Assembly: GCF_000406105.1 (NCBI RefSeq)
Contig: NZ_CM001974.1
Location: 1,457,286-1,521,285, forward strand
Direction: 5' to 3'
Source of the DNA: Dickeya chrysanthemi NCPPB 402
GTDB lineage: Bacteria; Pseudomonadota; Gammaproteobacteria; Enterobacterales; Enterobacteriaceae
Length of the DNA: 64,000 bases
Below, in pieces: positions 47,811-57,025 of this stretch. How positions within the stretch are numbered: the stretch's first letter is position 1; every line of letters starts with the position of its first letter. The notes under the pieces were generated by a model. It was not told the DNA's origin and did no database searches. It saw nothing but the letters and a program-made list of their open reading frames with translations. The position numbers were made by a program, and so were the translations under genes.

Positions 47811-48098
47811 ATGCCGTTTCGCATCGAGCGTGATCTCCGTCAGGAGCGTGTTGCTCAGAAGCTGGAGCCGTTGCACACGGTGATGCTGCGTGTTCGCCTG
47901 CCCGGCGGCATTATCACGCCGCGCCAGTGGCTGGGCATCGACGCGTTTGCCCGCGACCATACCCAGTACGGCAGTATCCGTATTACCAACCGGCAAACGA
48001 TACAATTGCGCGCTGTTCTGAAGAACGACATCAAACCGGTGCACCCACTGTTGCACCATCTTGGGTTGGACTCGCGAGCCACGGCAGGCGATGGCTGA
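47811..48098 (+). pseudogene. cysI: cysI fragment (sulfite reductase hemoprotein N-terminal part)
   Basis: Encodes [21 protein letters not shown] followed by [22 protein letters not shown], then [20 protein letters not shown] and VKPVH-like [19 protein letters not shown]. This matches CysI from roughly residue 60 to 150 in E. coli numbering. The siroheme/[4Fe-4S] part is absent and there is no plausible CysI N-terminus, so the piece is a truncated relic. It is placed between ggt and a glycosyltransferase, unlinked to cysJ/cysH. It probably marks a recombination boundary of the accessory region to the right. Confidence 0.85.
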
Positions 48099-48158
48099 CC
48101 TTTGTCAGGCATCGCCTTCGTGTTAACCGCAAGCTATGTGAGCAGACAAGCGTTCGCG

Positions 48159-49406
48159 CTAGCTTCGGGCCATGTGTCGGGTGTAGGCATCGTGCACGGT
48201 GGTGACGATCTGCTCGCAGACGGCCTGAGTAGGAACACATTGCTGCCGGGTACGTCGACAATTTTCCGCAATATCGGGATCGTCCAGGATCTGGCGTAAT
48301 TTCTCATCCAGGTTGTCGATATCGCTGTCTTTAAGCCATGTTCCGCATTTCATGGCGGTGACCCGGCGAGCGTTGTCGAACTGATCAAAGGCACTGGGAA
48401 TAACCAGTTGAGGGATGCCGGCCGCGAAAGATTGCGCCATGGTGCCAATGCCGCCATGATGGAGAATGGCGGCGCACTGATGCAGGTATTGACTCAGGTT
48501 GATATGTCGCTCGACACGAATGCCGTCATCGTCGGCTAAATGGTGGTCTAGTTGGCTGATGATCAGACATTGATAACCTCGTTGGCGGGTTTTTTTGACC
48601 AGAGAGACGATCAATTCCCGCTTAGTGCTCAATGCCCAGCTCGGCATGAAAATCACGGTAGGCGCACGTGCAATGAAGCGTGCCAACTCATCATCTTGCT
48701 GGTTATCCAGCAAATTAAATAATGGAAAACCCACCTGACGGACATGAGCCGGCCAGTCTGGCAACGGGGAGGCAAACCATTCCGGGAACAGGCATAGCAA
48801 AGCCGAATCTGAATGATGCGTCCATGATGTCAGAATGCGTTCGATACGCGGTAACTGTAGCTGGCTTCTGAAGTTGTTGATAAAGGGCGCCAGTGTACGG
48901 TCAACCAGGTATTTCTCGACAAAATACAAAAACAGGCGGCGCAGACTTATCGGCAGTCGCCGACTCCATGCCAACTGACGATGCTGGGGCGGATCGTAAC
49001 TGGAGATAAATGTTGAAGGTGTAACACGGACGGGAATGACGCAGCAGCCATGGGTTTCACTGAACATCTTAGCGGAGAACGACCACAGTGATGTGAGGAT
49101 GACTGAAGAGCTGTCTACCCATGGTTCCAGCGCGTCATAGGCCGGTTTTTGCTGCGCATTCATGTAATTAACCATTTCATTGAAGGCGGAGCGTTGATGC
49201 CATAATCGTTGTGAATTAACCGTACGTAAATACTCTTCGCTACTGCCAACCGGAATAAAATGAAGCCCTCTTTCCTTTGCCGTTTTCTCAAAATATGGAT
49301 TAGTACAAAGGTAAACCTCTAATCCTGCATTCTTTAATGCTTCTCCTATTAAGATGAATGGATAAACATCTCCGGCAGAGCCAAGTGTGGATAAAAATAT
49401 CCTCAT
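48159..49406 (-). CDS. Glycosyltransferase, UGT/GT1-like (RhlB or MGT type)
   Basis: GT-B fold glycosyltransferase of 415 residues. The N-terminus MRIFLSTLGSAGDVYPFILIG is the acceptor-domain signature of the GT1/GT28-like UGT superfamily. The C-terminal donor-site region reads AAILHHGGIGTMAQSFAAGIPQLVIPSAFDQFDNA, split here as HHGGIGTMAQSFAAG and PQLVIPSAFDQFDNA. GGAGGG lies five bases before the start. Relatives include rhamnosyltransferase RhlB and macrolide or carotenoid glucosyltransferases. No lipid or polyketide genes are beside it, so acceptor and donor remain unknown. It is flanked by a cysI relic and an AT-rich gap. Confidence 0.82.
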   Translation of the reverse strand: MRIFLSTLGSAGDVYPFILIGEALKNAGLEVYLCTNPYFEKTAKERGLHFIPVGSSEEYLRTVNSQRLWHQRSAFNEMVNYMNAQQKPAYDALEPWVDSSSVILTSLWSFSAKMFSETHGCCVIPVRVTPSTFISSYDPPQHRQLAWSRRLPISLRRLFLYFVEKYLVDRTLAPFINNFRSQLQLPRIERILTSWTHHSDSALLCLFPEWFASPLPDWPAHVRQVGFPLFNLLDNQQDDELARFIARAPTVIFMPSWALSTKRELIVSLVKKTRQRGYQCLIISQLDHHLADDDGIRVERHINLSQYLHQCAAILHHGGIGTMAQSFAAGIPQLVIPSAFDQFDNARRVTAMKCGTWLKDSDIDNLDEKLRQILDDPDIAENCRRTRQQCVPTQAVCEQIVTTVHDAYTRHMARS

Positions 49407-49957
49407 GATTCCCTCCTGTTCGCCAGTATTTCCGACGCATATCTTCCTTGATGTGTAATTTATTACCGTAATTAATCATGACATGGACAATTACGTTTTC
49501 ACGGATCTCAGCGTTTTTCCTTTACCCCGCATGAGGCTGGTTTGCTGAGGATAGGGCGTCTCGCCTGTTCTGGTAAGACGTCATACCGTAACGGTTACGC
49601 TGGGCCGCGATAATAACAATCGACGGGTCAACGTGTTGTCGCGAGTATAGGGGAGGTAGTGTAAGGCTGTACAGGTATTATTTCGGCAGAGGGTTTTAAT
49701 AGTGATTACACATTGATTTGTTTTTTATATATAAAAATAAAATAGCAAAAAAAGAGATAACAAAATTAAATAATCACGACTTTTTAGGTGTTGAAGAGAT
49801 TGCGTAATGCTCTGATTAATATTTTATTGATTGATTATCAACCTAAGCGAAAAAAGCAGCTAACTCGTTTCATTTTTGCATTAATTCGGTTGTGATGATG
49901 ACTATGTTGATCGTGAGTTATGCATTGTTCAGCGAAGATGCCTGACGGGTAACAGCG
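49407..49957. other. AT-rich gene-free region
   Basis: About 550 bp with no supported gene. The second half is particularly AT-rich (runs of TTTT/AAAA). It is the left border of a GC-rich imported block and probably includes the glycosyltransferase promoter. Confidence 0.5.
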
Positions 49958-50158
49958 TCAGGGAGATGCATACCCGACAAAAGAAAATGCCTCGCAACTT
50001 TTGTTCCAACTGGCGCGAAGCGCGTTCAAGAGTGCCCCCTTGGGCTGAGCACCGGACAACTGCGTTCCATCCTCAAGAACGAAGAACGGGACACCGCGAA
50101 TTCCCTGGACCTCGGCCTGCGCTTCTTCACACCTGTCACCGTGTGCCAGAGGCAGCAT
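49958..50158 (-). pseudogene. DsbA/FrnE-type thioredoxin-fold fragment
   Basis: C-terminal piece only: DRCEEAQAEVQGIRGVPFFVLEDG and LSGAQPKGALLNALR match the end of DsbA-family oxidoreductases (FrnE / 2-hydroxychromene-2-carboxylate isomerase-like). The cis-Pro loop GVPFF is present. The active-site CxxC half is not found upstream in any frame, where 370 bp of unassigned DNA follow. It is a relic, with base composition like the GC-rich genes to its right. Confidence 0.7.
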
Positions 50159-50529
50159 GCGAAACGCCTGTTTTCCTTAGGTCATGGCTCGCTGGATCGA
50201 ATCACGCCGCTTTCAATGGCAACATCGGCTCGCGACTGGCTGGATGCCAAGAGCGGCAAGGTTTCCCTGCACACCTATTCAGCCGCAGGGCGAGATCGTG
50301 AAGCAGGAAGTCCACGATCTCGCCCTGTGGCTGTGCGACTGCTTGGCAAAAGTTGGCTAAGGGGGCGAGTGTGGCCCCTACTGAAAGTTTCTTGTCAGTC
50401 TGGAATCTTTTCAGCTAAATGACGCTACCGCGGGCTATCTGCGCTTTAGGTGGACTGCGCTGCTCACTCAGCTCAGTGCAAGTGCAAAAGAACGGGCACT
50501 CTCCTCTCTGGAGAGTGCGCCTTGGATGA
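50159..50529. other. Unassigned GC-rich stretch with a 15-bp inverted repeat
   Basis: No family is recognisable in any frame. It contains a perfect 15-bp inverted repeat, CAGGGCGAGATCGTG (50286-50300) with its complement (50313-50327) around 12 bases. It is probably debris between the DsbA relic and the next operon. Confidence 0.5.
50496..50518 (-). terminator. Probable terminator of the NADP-oxidoreductase gene
   Basis: Perfect 9-bp stem GCACTCTCC / GGAGAGTGC with a 5-base loop, 12 bases beyond the gene's stop. On the minus strand it is followed by CCGTTCTTTTG, a weak T-run. Confidence 0.6.
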
Positions 50530-51174
50530 TCAGATCTTGATGAAGTTGGCACCCGACAGGGGGCCGAACGGAAGCTGAGCCAGGCGACCGCCGACATCCA
50601 GCGATCCCAGATCGACAGAGAAGTAGCCGATGGCATCCAGGATCTTCTTCACTTCCGCTTTCGCGGCCACGTCGTCGCCGGAGTAGAACTGCACGCGCCG
50701 CCCACCGGAGACCTCGGGCTGTCCCAGCACGTTCACATCCAGATGGTTCAGCGCCTTGACCACGCGGGCACCCGGCACGAAATCACGGAAGACTTCGCTG
50801 GAGTACTTGCCACCGAGATCGATGGGCTTGATGCCATAGGCAGCCAACGGATTGCTCGCATCGTTGCGTTCGGGCGAATCCAGGTCGAGGAAGGCGACGG
50901 GGTTGGTGCCATCGATGACGATGCGCCCATTCCAGTCAGGCAGGTCGGCCAGCGCCTGGCCCAAGTCCACCCAACGCACCGCTATGAGGACGACGTCTGC
51001 TGCTGCGGCCTCTGCTACCGTACCCGCCTTGATGGAGGGACCCAGCTCAGCGACCAACGATGCGAGCGACTCCGGACCGCGTCGGGTCGAGATAATGGCT
51101 GACTGGCCGCTTTTTGCCAGGGCGCGTGCCACGTTGGAGCCGAGACCGCCTGAGCCAATGATGCCGATAGTCAT
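50530..51174 (-). CDS. NADP-dependent F420-reductase-like oxidoreductase
   Basis: Rossmann-fold protein of the F420H2:NADP oxidoreductase-like / NAD(P)-binding family, 214 residues. The nucleotide loop is GIIGSGGLGSNVARALAKSG. The second conserved region is VVLIAVRW, and RVVKALNHLDVNVLG follows. In bacteria without F420 such proteins are of uncertain substrate. The start MTIGIIGSGG was chosen with an AAGGAA site; the longer frame adds 23 residues without homology. It follows the pirin gene in the same direction, about 115 bp away. Codon use is GC-rich, pseudomonad- or Burkholderia-like. Confidence 0.8.
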   Translation of the reverse strand: MTIGIIGSGGLGSNVARALAKSGQSAIISTRRGPESLASLVAELGPSIKAGTVAEAAAADVVLIAVRWVDLGQALADLPDWNGRIVIDGTNPVAFLDLDSPERNDASNPLAAYGIKPIDLGGKYSSEVFRDFVPGARVVKALNHLDVNVLGQPEVSGGRRVQFYSGDDVAAKAEVKKILDAIGYFSVDLGSLDVGGRLAQLPFGPLSGANFIKI

Positions 51175-51288
51175 GATTCTTTCCTTATTTGATAAGAGGC
51201 CCGGGCACGAATCGCTCGGCACCTGAAATGTTTGATTGAACACTAACGCCCCGACTTGAACGCGCAGGGCGGCCGAACGAGGTGGACT

Positions 51289-52128
51289 TTAGGAAAGCCG
51301 CCCCGCCTTTTGCAACTCCTGCCTTATGCGTTGGATCCCGGTCTCGCCGCGAACCAGAGCCTCCTTGCTGGTGTGCACTGAGTAGTACCCCAACACCAGA
51401 TCATGGGGATGAGGCACGGCCGACCCGAGCACAAAACTCGTATCTTCCTGCGCGACGAAGTCGATGGTCTCGCCGGAAGGTTCAAACCCCACGAGCTCGC
51501 CGGCCTCCATCGACTCGTCTGTAGTCAAACGCCCGGTCGCTAACGCTACCCACGTCACGGTATGGCCTTGCGGCGGCGTGTACGACCACTGTTCGCCCTT
51601 GCGCAGACGAACACCCAGATAGGTCATGCCTGCAGGCAGTTCCGCGGCACTGTGCGCCCCGCCATATTCGCCAACCAGTACACGCGCTGGCCCCACCTGA
51701 GGCACTTGCGTCGGCGCGAGGTATTGGCTGCGCGCTGGCCCGTTTTCTTGCGCGGCAGGCAGCGCCACCCAGAGCTGAAAACCGCGCCCCATCTTCCCGC
51801 CGACTGGTGCGCCGGTATGCCATACCCCACCGCCCGCTACCATCACTTCGACGCCGCCAGCGGGCAGTACGCCGGCTTCGCCTGTTGAGTCCTCGTAGCG
51901 AATGTCCCCTTCGTCCATGAAGGTCACAGTCGCGATGCCGGAGTGCGGATGCATTGCGAAATTCTGGTTGGTGCCATCGGGGCGGAAGTGCACCAGGTCC
52001 AGGAATACGAAAGGTTTCAGGTGCCGTCCCAGATCCGAGGGGGTCATCAGGCGCGTGACGGGACCGTGCGTGGAGCCACGGGTACGGTGCATGACCGAGC
52101 GCCCCCGAGTTGCGAGTACGGCGCTCAT
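51289..52128 (-). CDS. Pirin family protein
   Basis: Bicupin of the pirin family (279 residues); some members are quercetin dioxygenases, others redox co-regulators. The N-terminal cupin shows the metal-ligand pattern HPHSGIATVTF with GDIRYEDSTGE. VWHTGAPV follows, and a second cupin holds the C-terminal half. The start MSAVLATRG overlaps the stop of the upstream FMN reductase (ATGA), so the pair is translationally coupled. This pairing of pirin with an FMN reductase under a divergent LysR gene is common in proteobacteria and suggests a quinone or redox-stress role. Confidence 0.85.
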   Translation of the reverse strand: MSAVLATRGRSVMHRTRGSTHGPVTRLMTPSDLGRHLKPFVFLDLVHFRPDGTNQNFAMHPHSGIATVTFMDEGDIRYEDSTGEAGVLPAGGVEVMVAGGGVWHTGAPVGGKMGRGFQLWVALPAAQENGPARSQYLAPTQVPQVGPARVLVGEYGGAHSAAELPAGMTYLGVRLRKGEQWSYTPPQGHTVTWVALATGRLTTDESMEAGELVGFEPSGETIDFVAQEDTSFVLGSAVPHPHDLVLGYYSVHTSKEALVRGETGIQRIRQELQKAGRLS

Positions 52129-52709
52129 GCCGTGATCCTTGCGGACTTGAGTGCCTTGGCCCACCAGGCCAGGTCGTCCAGCATGTCGCCGGCTGCTTGC
52201 GCAAGATGCGGGAAGTCCCCGAACTGCTGGCTCTGCTGCCAGACGCCCATGAACTCCACCATGCCGATATGCACGGCATTGCGCACCGGTACCATCTGCA
52301 ACTCGACCGCGACCAGTCGCAGTTGTTCAACGGCTCGCGCAGCGCCCACGCTGCCATAGCCGACGAAGGCGATCGGCTTGCGGGCGAATTCCTTGTACGC
52401 ATAGTCGAAGGCATTCTTCAGCACTGCGGTCGGACCGTGGTTGTACTCTGGGGTCACGACGATCAGGCCATCGAAGGTATCAAGCTTCTGCGCCCAGCGT
52501 TGCGCTTCCTCGTTGCTCACCGGGCCCCAGGCAGGAGACACCGACTCCGCAAAATACGGTAGCGGATGGTCGCGCAAATCGACCAGCTCAACGCTCAGGT
52601 CTGTGCGTTGTTTGGCGATGTTGTGAATCCACTGCGCGGGCTTGTCGCCAAAACGGCCCTCTCGCGTAGAACCGATGATGATGCCGATACGGGGTTGAGC
52701 AGCACTCAT
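52125..52709 (-). CDS. NADPH-dependent FMN reductase, YieF/azoreductase-like
   Basis: Flavodoxin-fold reductase, 194 residues. The FMN phosphate-binding loop is IIGSTREGRFGDKPAQW, and VTPEYNHGPTAVLKNAFDYAY is the family signature around the flavin. Distinct from the 35725-36270 homologue in sequence and in its higher GC content. First gene of a three-gene minus-strand set (FMN reductase, pirin, NADP oxidoreductase). A LysR gene is divergent 107 bp away and probably controls it. Confidence 0.88.
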   Translation of the reverse strand: MSAAQPRIGIIIGSTREGRFGDKPAQWIHNIAKQRTDLSVELVDLRDHPLPYFAESVSPAWGPVSNEEAQRWAQKLDTFDGLIVVTPEYNHGPTAVLKNAFDYAYKEFARKPIAFVGYGSVGAARAVEQLRLVAVELQMVPVRNAVHIGMVEFMGVWQQSQQFGDFPHLAQAAGDMLDDLAWWAKALKSARITA

Positions 52710-52816
52710 GACAAAGTCTCCAGTGGTTGACGATGTATGTACTTTATTCCTGCTCGCATTGATTGAATAGATGGTTTAATGTGAGTGAACTCGTCCATAT
52801 TTATAACTAATCATCG

Positions 52817-53734
52817 ATGCTAGACCTTAACCATGTAGCTATATTCGTCCACGTTGTGCATTGCGGCAGCTTTGCCGAGGCCTCACGGCGCCTGGGCGTG
52901 CCACCCAACACCCTCAGCCGCCGCGTACAGCAGTTGGAAGAACAACTGGGCACGCGCCTGATGCAACGCACGACCCGCCACCTGGCGCTCACGGCTGCGG
53001 GGCAGGCGTTCCATGACCGCTGCGCCAATGCTGTGGATGGGCTGTTCGACGCCGGCCGGGAGTTGACCTCTGGCAACGACGAGCCCAGTGGCCTGGTTCG
53101 GGTGGCCGCGCCAGCCGACTTTTTCGATTTCTTCCCCATGGAATGGATGAACGAGTTCATGGCCGCGTATCCACGGGTGCGCCTGGACTTCGTACTCAGC
53201 GACGGCAGGGCTGACTTGATCGCCGAGCGCATCGACGTGGCCGTCCGGGGAGGGATACTGGAGGATTCAAGCTTCTTTGCGCGCAAGGTTTTTGACGAGG
53301 GGACGGATGGGTTGGTGGCCAGCCCGGCGTATCTAGCCGCACGTGGTACGCCTCAAACGCTGCAGGAGTTAGCCGACCATGATTGCCTGTTCTTCAGCCA
53401 CCCCAGTGGCCAGGGTGTTTGGCGCTTGACAGCGGCAGACGGAAGCGAGAGCGAGGTGCATGTGGCGGGACGCTTCAGCGCCAATACGGCGCAGGCTTTG
53501 CGCAAAGCGGCGCTGTCTGGCTTCGGTATTGCACTGCTTCCGTCTACCATAACCATAGACGGCCTCAAGTCCGGCGCGCTCACGCGTGTGTTGCCCCAGT
53601 ACTCCCGGAAGGGCCACTGTCTGAATCTCGTGTACCCCAGTCGACATCATCTGCCACCGGCGGTCTCCGCATTCATCGACATGGTCGCGAACAAGTTGGT
53701 GAGCAGCGCCATGCTGACCCGAATGTCTCTCTGA
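52817..53734 (+). CDS. LysR family regulator of the FMN reductase-pirin operon
   Basis: LysR-type regulator, 305 residues. The N-terminal HTH is FVHVVHCGSFAEASRRLGVP with NTLSRRVQQLEEQLG. The C-terminal substrate-binding domain has RIDVAVRGG and GFGIALLPSTI. Adjacent and divergent to the FMN reductase operon, the standard arrangement for autoregulated LysR control. The spacer 52710-52816 contains a partly palindromic AT-rich stretch suited to a T-N11-A operator. The effector is likely a quinone or aromatic compound by context; unproven. Confidence 0.9.
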   Translation: MLDLNHVAIFVHVVHCGSFAEASRRLGVPPNTLSRRVQQLEEQLGTRLMQRTTRHLALTAAGQAFHDRCANAVDGLFDAGRELTSGNDEPSGLVRVAAPADFFDFFPMEWMNEFMAAYPRVRLDFVLSDGRADLIAERIDVAVRGGILEDSSFFARKVFDEGTDGLVASPAYLAARGTPQTLQELADHDCLFFSHPSGQGVWRLTAADGSESEVHVAGRFSANTAQALRKAALSGFGIALLPSTITIDGLKSGALTRVLPQYSRKGHCLNLVYPSRHHLPPAVSAFIDMVANKLVSSAMLTRMSL

Positions 53735-53752
53735 ACGCGATTTTTGCGGACT

Positions 53753-54262
53753 GAAATGTGCAGATGTCACCAACGCCCGTGGCAGGAATGGCTGGAAGAG
53801 CAGCGTAAAAATAGTAATTACAATGCCCGGCAGCTATGGCGAGAAATGGTTGAAGCTGGCTTTACCGGCAGTGACACGACCGTCAGGGATGTTGTCGCTA
53901 AGTGGCGTAAACAAGTTGACGGCTCGGTTACCGCGCCGGGACGCCTTCCCTCTGCATCCCGGGTCAGTCGCTGGTTGATGCCCTGGCGAATGGTCAAAGG
54001 AGAAGAAAACTGTGCGTCCCGGTTCATCAGGTCAATGTGCGAAAAAGAACCGCAACTTAAAATGGCGCAACAGCTGTCACTCGACTTCTACCAGATGCTG
54101 AAAACGAAGAATAAATCCCAGTTAAATCAGTGATTCGCTGACGTCAGTCAGAGTGGGCTCATTGACCTTCAGCGCGTTGCGGCCGGGATGGAGGCTGATG
54201 CAACAGCAATACGCGAAGCGATAAGCAGCAGATGGAGTAACGGCGTATTCTGTAAAACGTAG
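53753..54262 (+). pseudogene. ISL3-family transposase remnant
   Basis: C-terminal part of an ISL3-type transposase. It shows RPWQEWLEEQRKNSNYNARQ, LWREMVEAGFTGSDTTVRDVV and SASRVSRWL, then MAQQLSLDFYQML. After a stop at about 54133 the homology resumes in another frame as SGLIDLQRVAAGMEADATAI and SSRWSNGVFCKT. The first stop and frameshift, the missing N-terminal DDE region and the abrupt loss after WSNG show an inactive fragment. No terminal inverted repeats were found. It marks the right edge of the LysR/pirin block and suggests how it arrived. Confidence 0.75.
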
Positions 54263-54298
54263 TTTCATCTATCGAGACATATCCTGAACCCTGTAAGC

Positions 54299-54364
54299 TC
54301 AAATCGGTGTGAGCAGCAGGATGTGGTTGCCTGATTGAGTGAGTTGTCGCGCTTTAAAAGGCAT
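54299..54364 (-). pseudogene. Possible truncated 5' end of a lost gene
   Basis: A 21-codon frame, MPFKARQLTQSGNHILLLTPI, with a very good ribosome site (AGGAGATAAATC) directly upstream, then a stop. It looks like the start of a gene whose body was removed at the ISL3 junction. The family is not recognised. Confidence 0.3.
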
Positions 54365-54502
54365 GATTTATCTCCTGTCTGTTGGTGCATTTAGCGGATA
54401 TCACAAATATTAATGTAATGAATATAGTCACTTGTAATATCGCGACACCGAACCGCAACATGTTTTTTTATGATGATGATTAAAATCAAAAATACGACAT
54501 CT

Positions 54503-54522
54503 TTGATTATGAGTGACATCAA
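54503..54522. promoter_or_regulatory. Operator site 1 (TTGAT-N10-ATCAA), TetR gene promoter
   Basis: TTGATTATGAGTGACATCAA, 46 bp upstream of the TetR regulator start. It shares TTGATTATG...ATCAA with sites at 55488, 57026 and 57060, so it is the likely autoregulatory operator. Confidence 0.7.
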
Positions 54523-54568
54523 TGTAGAATATAGGGCTGAGTATTTACGCATAGAGGGGATGGCTAAC

Positions 54569-55138
54569 ATGAAAGTCACCAAAGCACAGGTGCAGGCGAA
54601 CAGAGCACATATCGTCGAAACAGCTTCGATGTTATTCCGGGAAAAAGGCTACGACGGCGTAGGCGTGGCGGATCTCATGGCGGCGGCGGGCTTCACCCAT
54701 GGCGGATTTTACAAACATTTCGACTCCAAAGCCGATCTGATGGCGGAAGCGGCTGCATGCGGTTTTTCACAATCCGAAATAAAAATGGATGGGGTAGAGA
54801 TTGTCGATTTCGTCAAGCATTATCTTTCGCGGGAACACCGGGATGGACGAAATAAAGGCTGTACTATGGCCGCTTTGTGTAGTGATGCCGCTCGTCAGAA
54901 TGAAACGATTAAAGCGACATTTGCTGAAGGTATAGAAAGCCAACTCTCTCTGTTAGGTGGTGGAAATGTCGCTGATGGCAATGTGGATATGCGGACAAAA
55001 ATTATCAACACATTAGCTCATTCAGTAGGTGCAGTCATTTTGTCACGATCCTGTCCTGATGACTCGCCACTGGCAGACGAAATTCTGGACGTTTGTTGCC
55101 GGGAGATTCTTTCGCGGTTGGCATCAAAAGATAGCTAA
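54569..55138 (+). CDS. TetR/AcrR family regulator
   Basis: TetR-type repressor, 189 residues. The HTH is in IVETASMLFREKGYDGVGVADL with AGFTHGGFYKHFDSKADLM. The C-terminal ligand domain ends in CCREILSRLAS and contains NKGCTMAALCSDAARQ, like YcdC/NemR-related regulators of electrophile responses. AGGGG lies nine bases before the chosen ATG; an ATG nine bases earlier sits on that site. The predicted operator recurs before the downstream quinone oxidoreductase and OYE genes, so it probably represses them and itself until a reactive electrophile is present. Confidence 0.87.
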   Translation: MKVTKAQVQANRAHIVETASMLFREKGYDGVGVADLMAAAGFTHGGFYKHFDSKADLMAEAAACGFSQSEIKMDGVEIVDFVKHYLSREHRDGRNKGCTMAALCSDAARQNETIKATFAEGIESQLSLLGGGNVADGNVDMRTKIINTLAHSVGAVILSRSCPDDSPLADEILDVCCREILSRLASKDS

Positions 55139-55487
55139 TTAGAAAAAGCGATATTGCGCGCTCACTCCGATAAATCCCATTGACGGCACCGGCTTTTGAC
55201 CGGTGTGCGCAGTCCCTGATGAGTCATTTCTTGTAGTTATAAAGAGACTGTGTTGAGGTGGATATTGATGCATTAAGCGCGCTACTGTTATCTGGAACGT
55301 TCGCAATTAGCCCTGCATGTCCACTCGCCATAAAGACGACAAAAAATAATTAATTTAAAATAAAACAAAGAGTAAGCTTTCTCTTTCGTTCTCGTTGAGG
55401 GCGTACTAGCGACTTCGTCTCTGCTGGTATTTTCCGTGGTTAACCAAAGTAAAGATGACGGTCATCATTTTATTTTTTTACGACAGT
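55139..55487. other. Gene-free spacer between TetR gene and operator 2
   Basis: No supported gene. It contains short hairpins (ACCGGCTTTTGACCGGT near 55188 as a possible terminator of the TetR gene) and a palindrome GATGACGGTCATC at 55454-55466 close to operator 2. Confidence 0.45.
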
Positions 55488-55507
55488 TTGATTATGATCG
55501 ACATCAA
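55488..55507. promoter_or_regulatory. Operator site 2 (TTGAT-N10-ATCAA), quinone oxidoreductase promoter
   Basis: TTGATTATGATCGACATCAA, same motif as sites 1 and 3. It lies 158 bp upstream of the quinone oxidoreductase start, so the leader would be long or the promoter displaced. Confidence 0.65.
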
Positions 55508-55665
55508 TGTATAGTGATGATACGACCTGAACGCAGCAGCATTAAATGAACATCCTGGTGATTAGCATGTCTCGGCGTTGTTCAACTGACTCCATATTGA
55601 TTGCATACAAAAATTGTGTTTATGCAGCATAAGGTTAACCAAAATCCCTATAGGTGATGACGAAT

Positions 55666-56667
55666 ATGAAAGCACTCATGTTCAAGGAATATGGCAAGGC
55701 CGATAGCATTACATTCTACGAAATTCCGGTTCCTGAAATTCAGCCGAACGACATTCTTGTGAAGGTTCACGCGGTAGGGCTAAACCCAATCGATTACATG
55801 ATCCCAAAAGGAACATTTAAGCCGGTGCTTAAGTTTGCTCTCCCCGCCACAGTTGGCAGCGATCTTGCGGGAGTGGTTGAATCAGTTGGCAGCCGTGTAA
55901 CTCGTTTCAAACCGGGAGACGCCGTTTTTGCCAGCATCTTCGATATGGGTATAGGGGCACTGGCAGACTTTGCTGTTGTTCCCGAAAGGGCGGCAGCGCA
56001 CAAACCCGTAAACCTCGACTTTGTGCAGGCTGCTTCCATTCCCATGGTAGGACTCACATCATGGCAGGCGTTAAAAGAACGTGCACACCTGAAGCCAGGG
56101 CAAAAGGTTTTCATACCAGCGGGTTCAGGTGGGATTGGATCGTTTGCTATTCAACTGGCTAAACAACTTGGTGCAACGGTAGGTACAACGACAAGTACGG
56201 GCAATCTGGAGATGGTTCGGCGTTTGGGAGCGGATGAAATAATAGATTATAAGAAGCAGGAGTTTGAGGATATTTTACAAGGTTATGATGTAGTGCTTGG
56301 GACGGTGAGAGGCGACCATATTCAGAAGTCGCTCAATATATTAAAACCCCATGGCCGTGTTGTATCGCTAATCGGTCCTCTTGATGCAGCCTTTGCCCAT
56401 GCACGAGACATGAATTTTCTGATGAAATTTATCTTTAAGCTGATGAGTTGGAAAATTATCCGTCTCGCTAAAAAGCGGGACATACAGTATTCATTCCTGT
56501 TTGTACATACTGATGGTATGCAGCTCGAAGAGATCTCTGAATTTCTTGAGGCAGGAAAGATTCATCCTGTAATTGATAAGGTATTTTCATTTGAGGATGC
56601 CAAACAGGCGCTGGCGTATCTTGAAACTGGTCGGGCCAAGGGAAAGGTGGTCGTTAAACTGATATGA
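55666..56667 (+). CDS. Zinc-independent quinone oxidoreductase (MDR family)
   Basis: NADPH-dependent medium-chain reductase of the quinone oxidoreductase type, 333 residues, reducing quinones or activated alkenes. The N-terminal GroES-like domain has VHAVGLNPIDYMIPKG and LPATVGSDLAGVVESVG. The Rossmann motif is FIPAGSGGIGSFAIQLAKQLGA. No catalytic or structural zinc cysteines are present. The start MKALMFKEYG has AGGTGA eight bases upstream. It lies downstream of the TetR gene, with a shared operator motif. A terminator-like hairpin follows at 56737-56757. Confidence 0.9.
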   Translation: MKALMFKEYGKADSITFYEIPVPEIQPNDILVKVHAVGLNPIDYMIPKGTFKPVLKFALPATVGSDLAGVVESVGSRVTRFKPGDAVFASIFDMGIGALADFAVVPERAAAHKPVNLDFVQAASIPMVGLTSWQALKERAHLKPGQKVFIPAGSGGIGSFAIQLAKQLGATVGTTTSTGNLEMVRRLGADEIIDYKKQEFEDILQGYDVVLGTVRGDHIQKSLNILKPHGRVVSLIGPLDAAFAHARDMNFLMKFIFKLMSWKIIRLAKKRDIQYSFLFVHTDGMQLEEISEFLEAGKIHPVIDKVFSFEDAKQALAYLETGRAKGKVVVKLI

Positions 56668-56736
56668 AACATTATTCATGAATATATCTTTTAAATAAAA
56701 ATAGACCTCAACTCATTCGAATTTTGGAAAAAAGTG

Positions 56737-56760
56737 CGAGCCGTTTTGAACGGCTCGTTT
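56737..56760 (+). terminator. Terminator-like hairpin after quinone oxidoreductase gene
   Basis: Perfect 9-bp stem CGAGCCGTT / AACGGCTCG with a 3-base loop, followed by TTT. The rest of the gap to 57025 has no supported gene. Confidence 0.65.
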
Positions 56761-57025
56761 GGTATGGCGCAACCGCTAAAGCGGAGCGTTAAGCGAATTC
56801 GCTGTATCAGTAAGCTATTCAAATAGCGTCGGCCTAATTAAACAGGCTGACGCCTCTCATCTCATTCTGACATATTCAGAAACCTGCCTTTGCATTGAAA
56901 AGTACTTTTTGAAGGAAAGTTTACGCGGGCTCTCGCCGTGCTTTAACCATATCCAGGCGCTAAATTGTGTGTTGTTTATTTTATAAATAATTGATTTTAA
57001 AGTTTAAATTATCGTAAACAATTTA

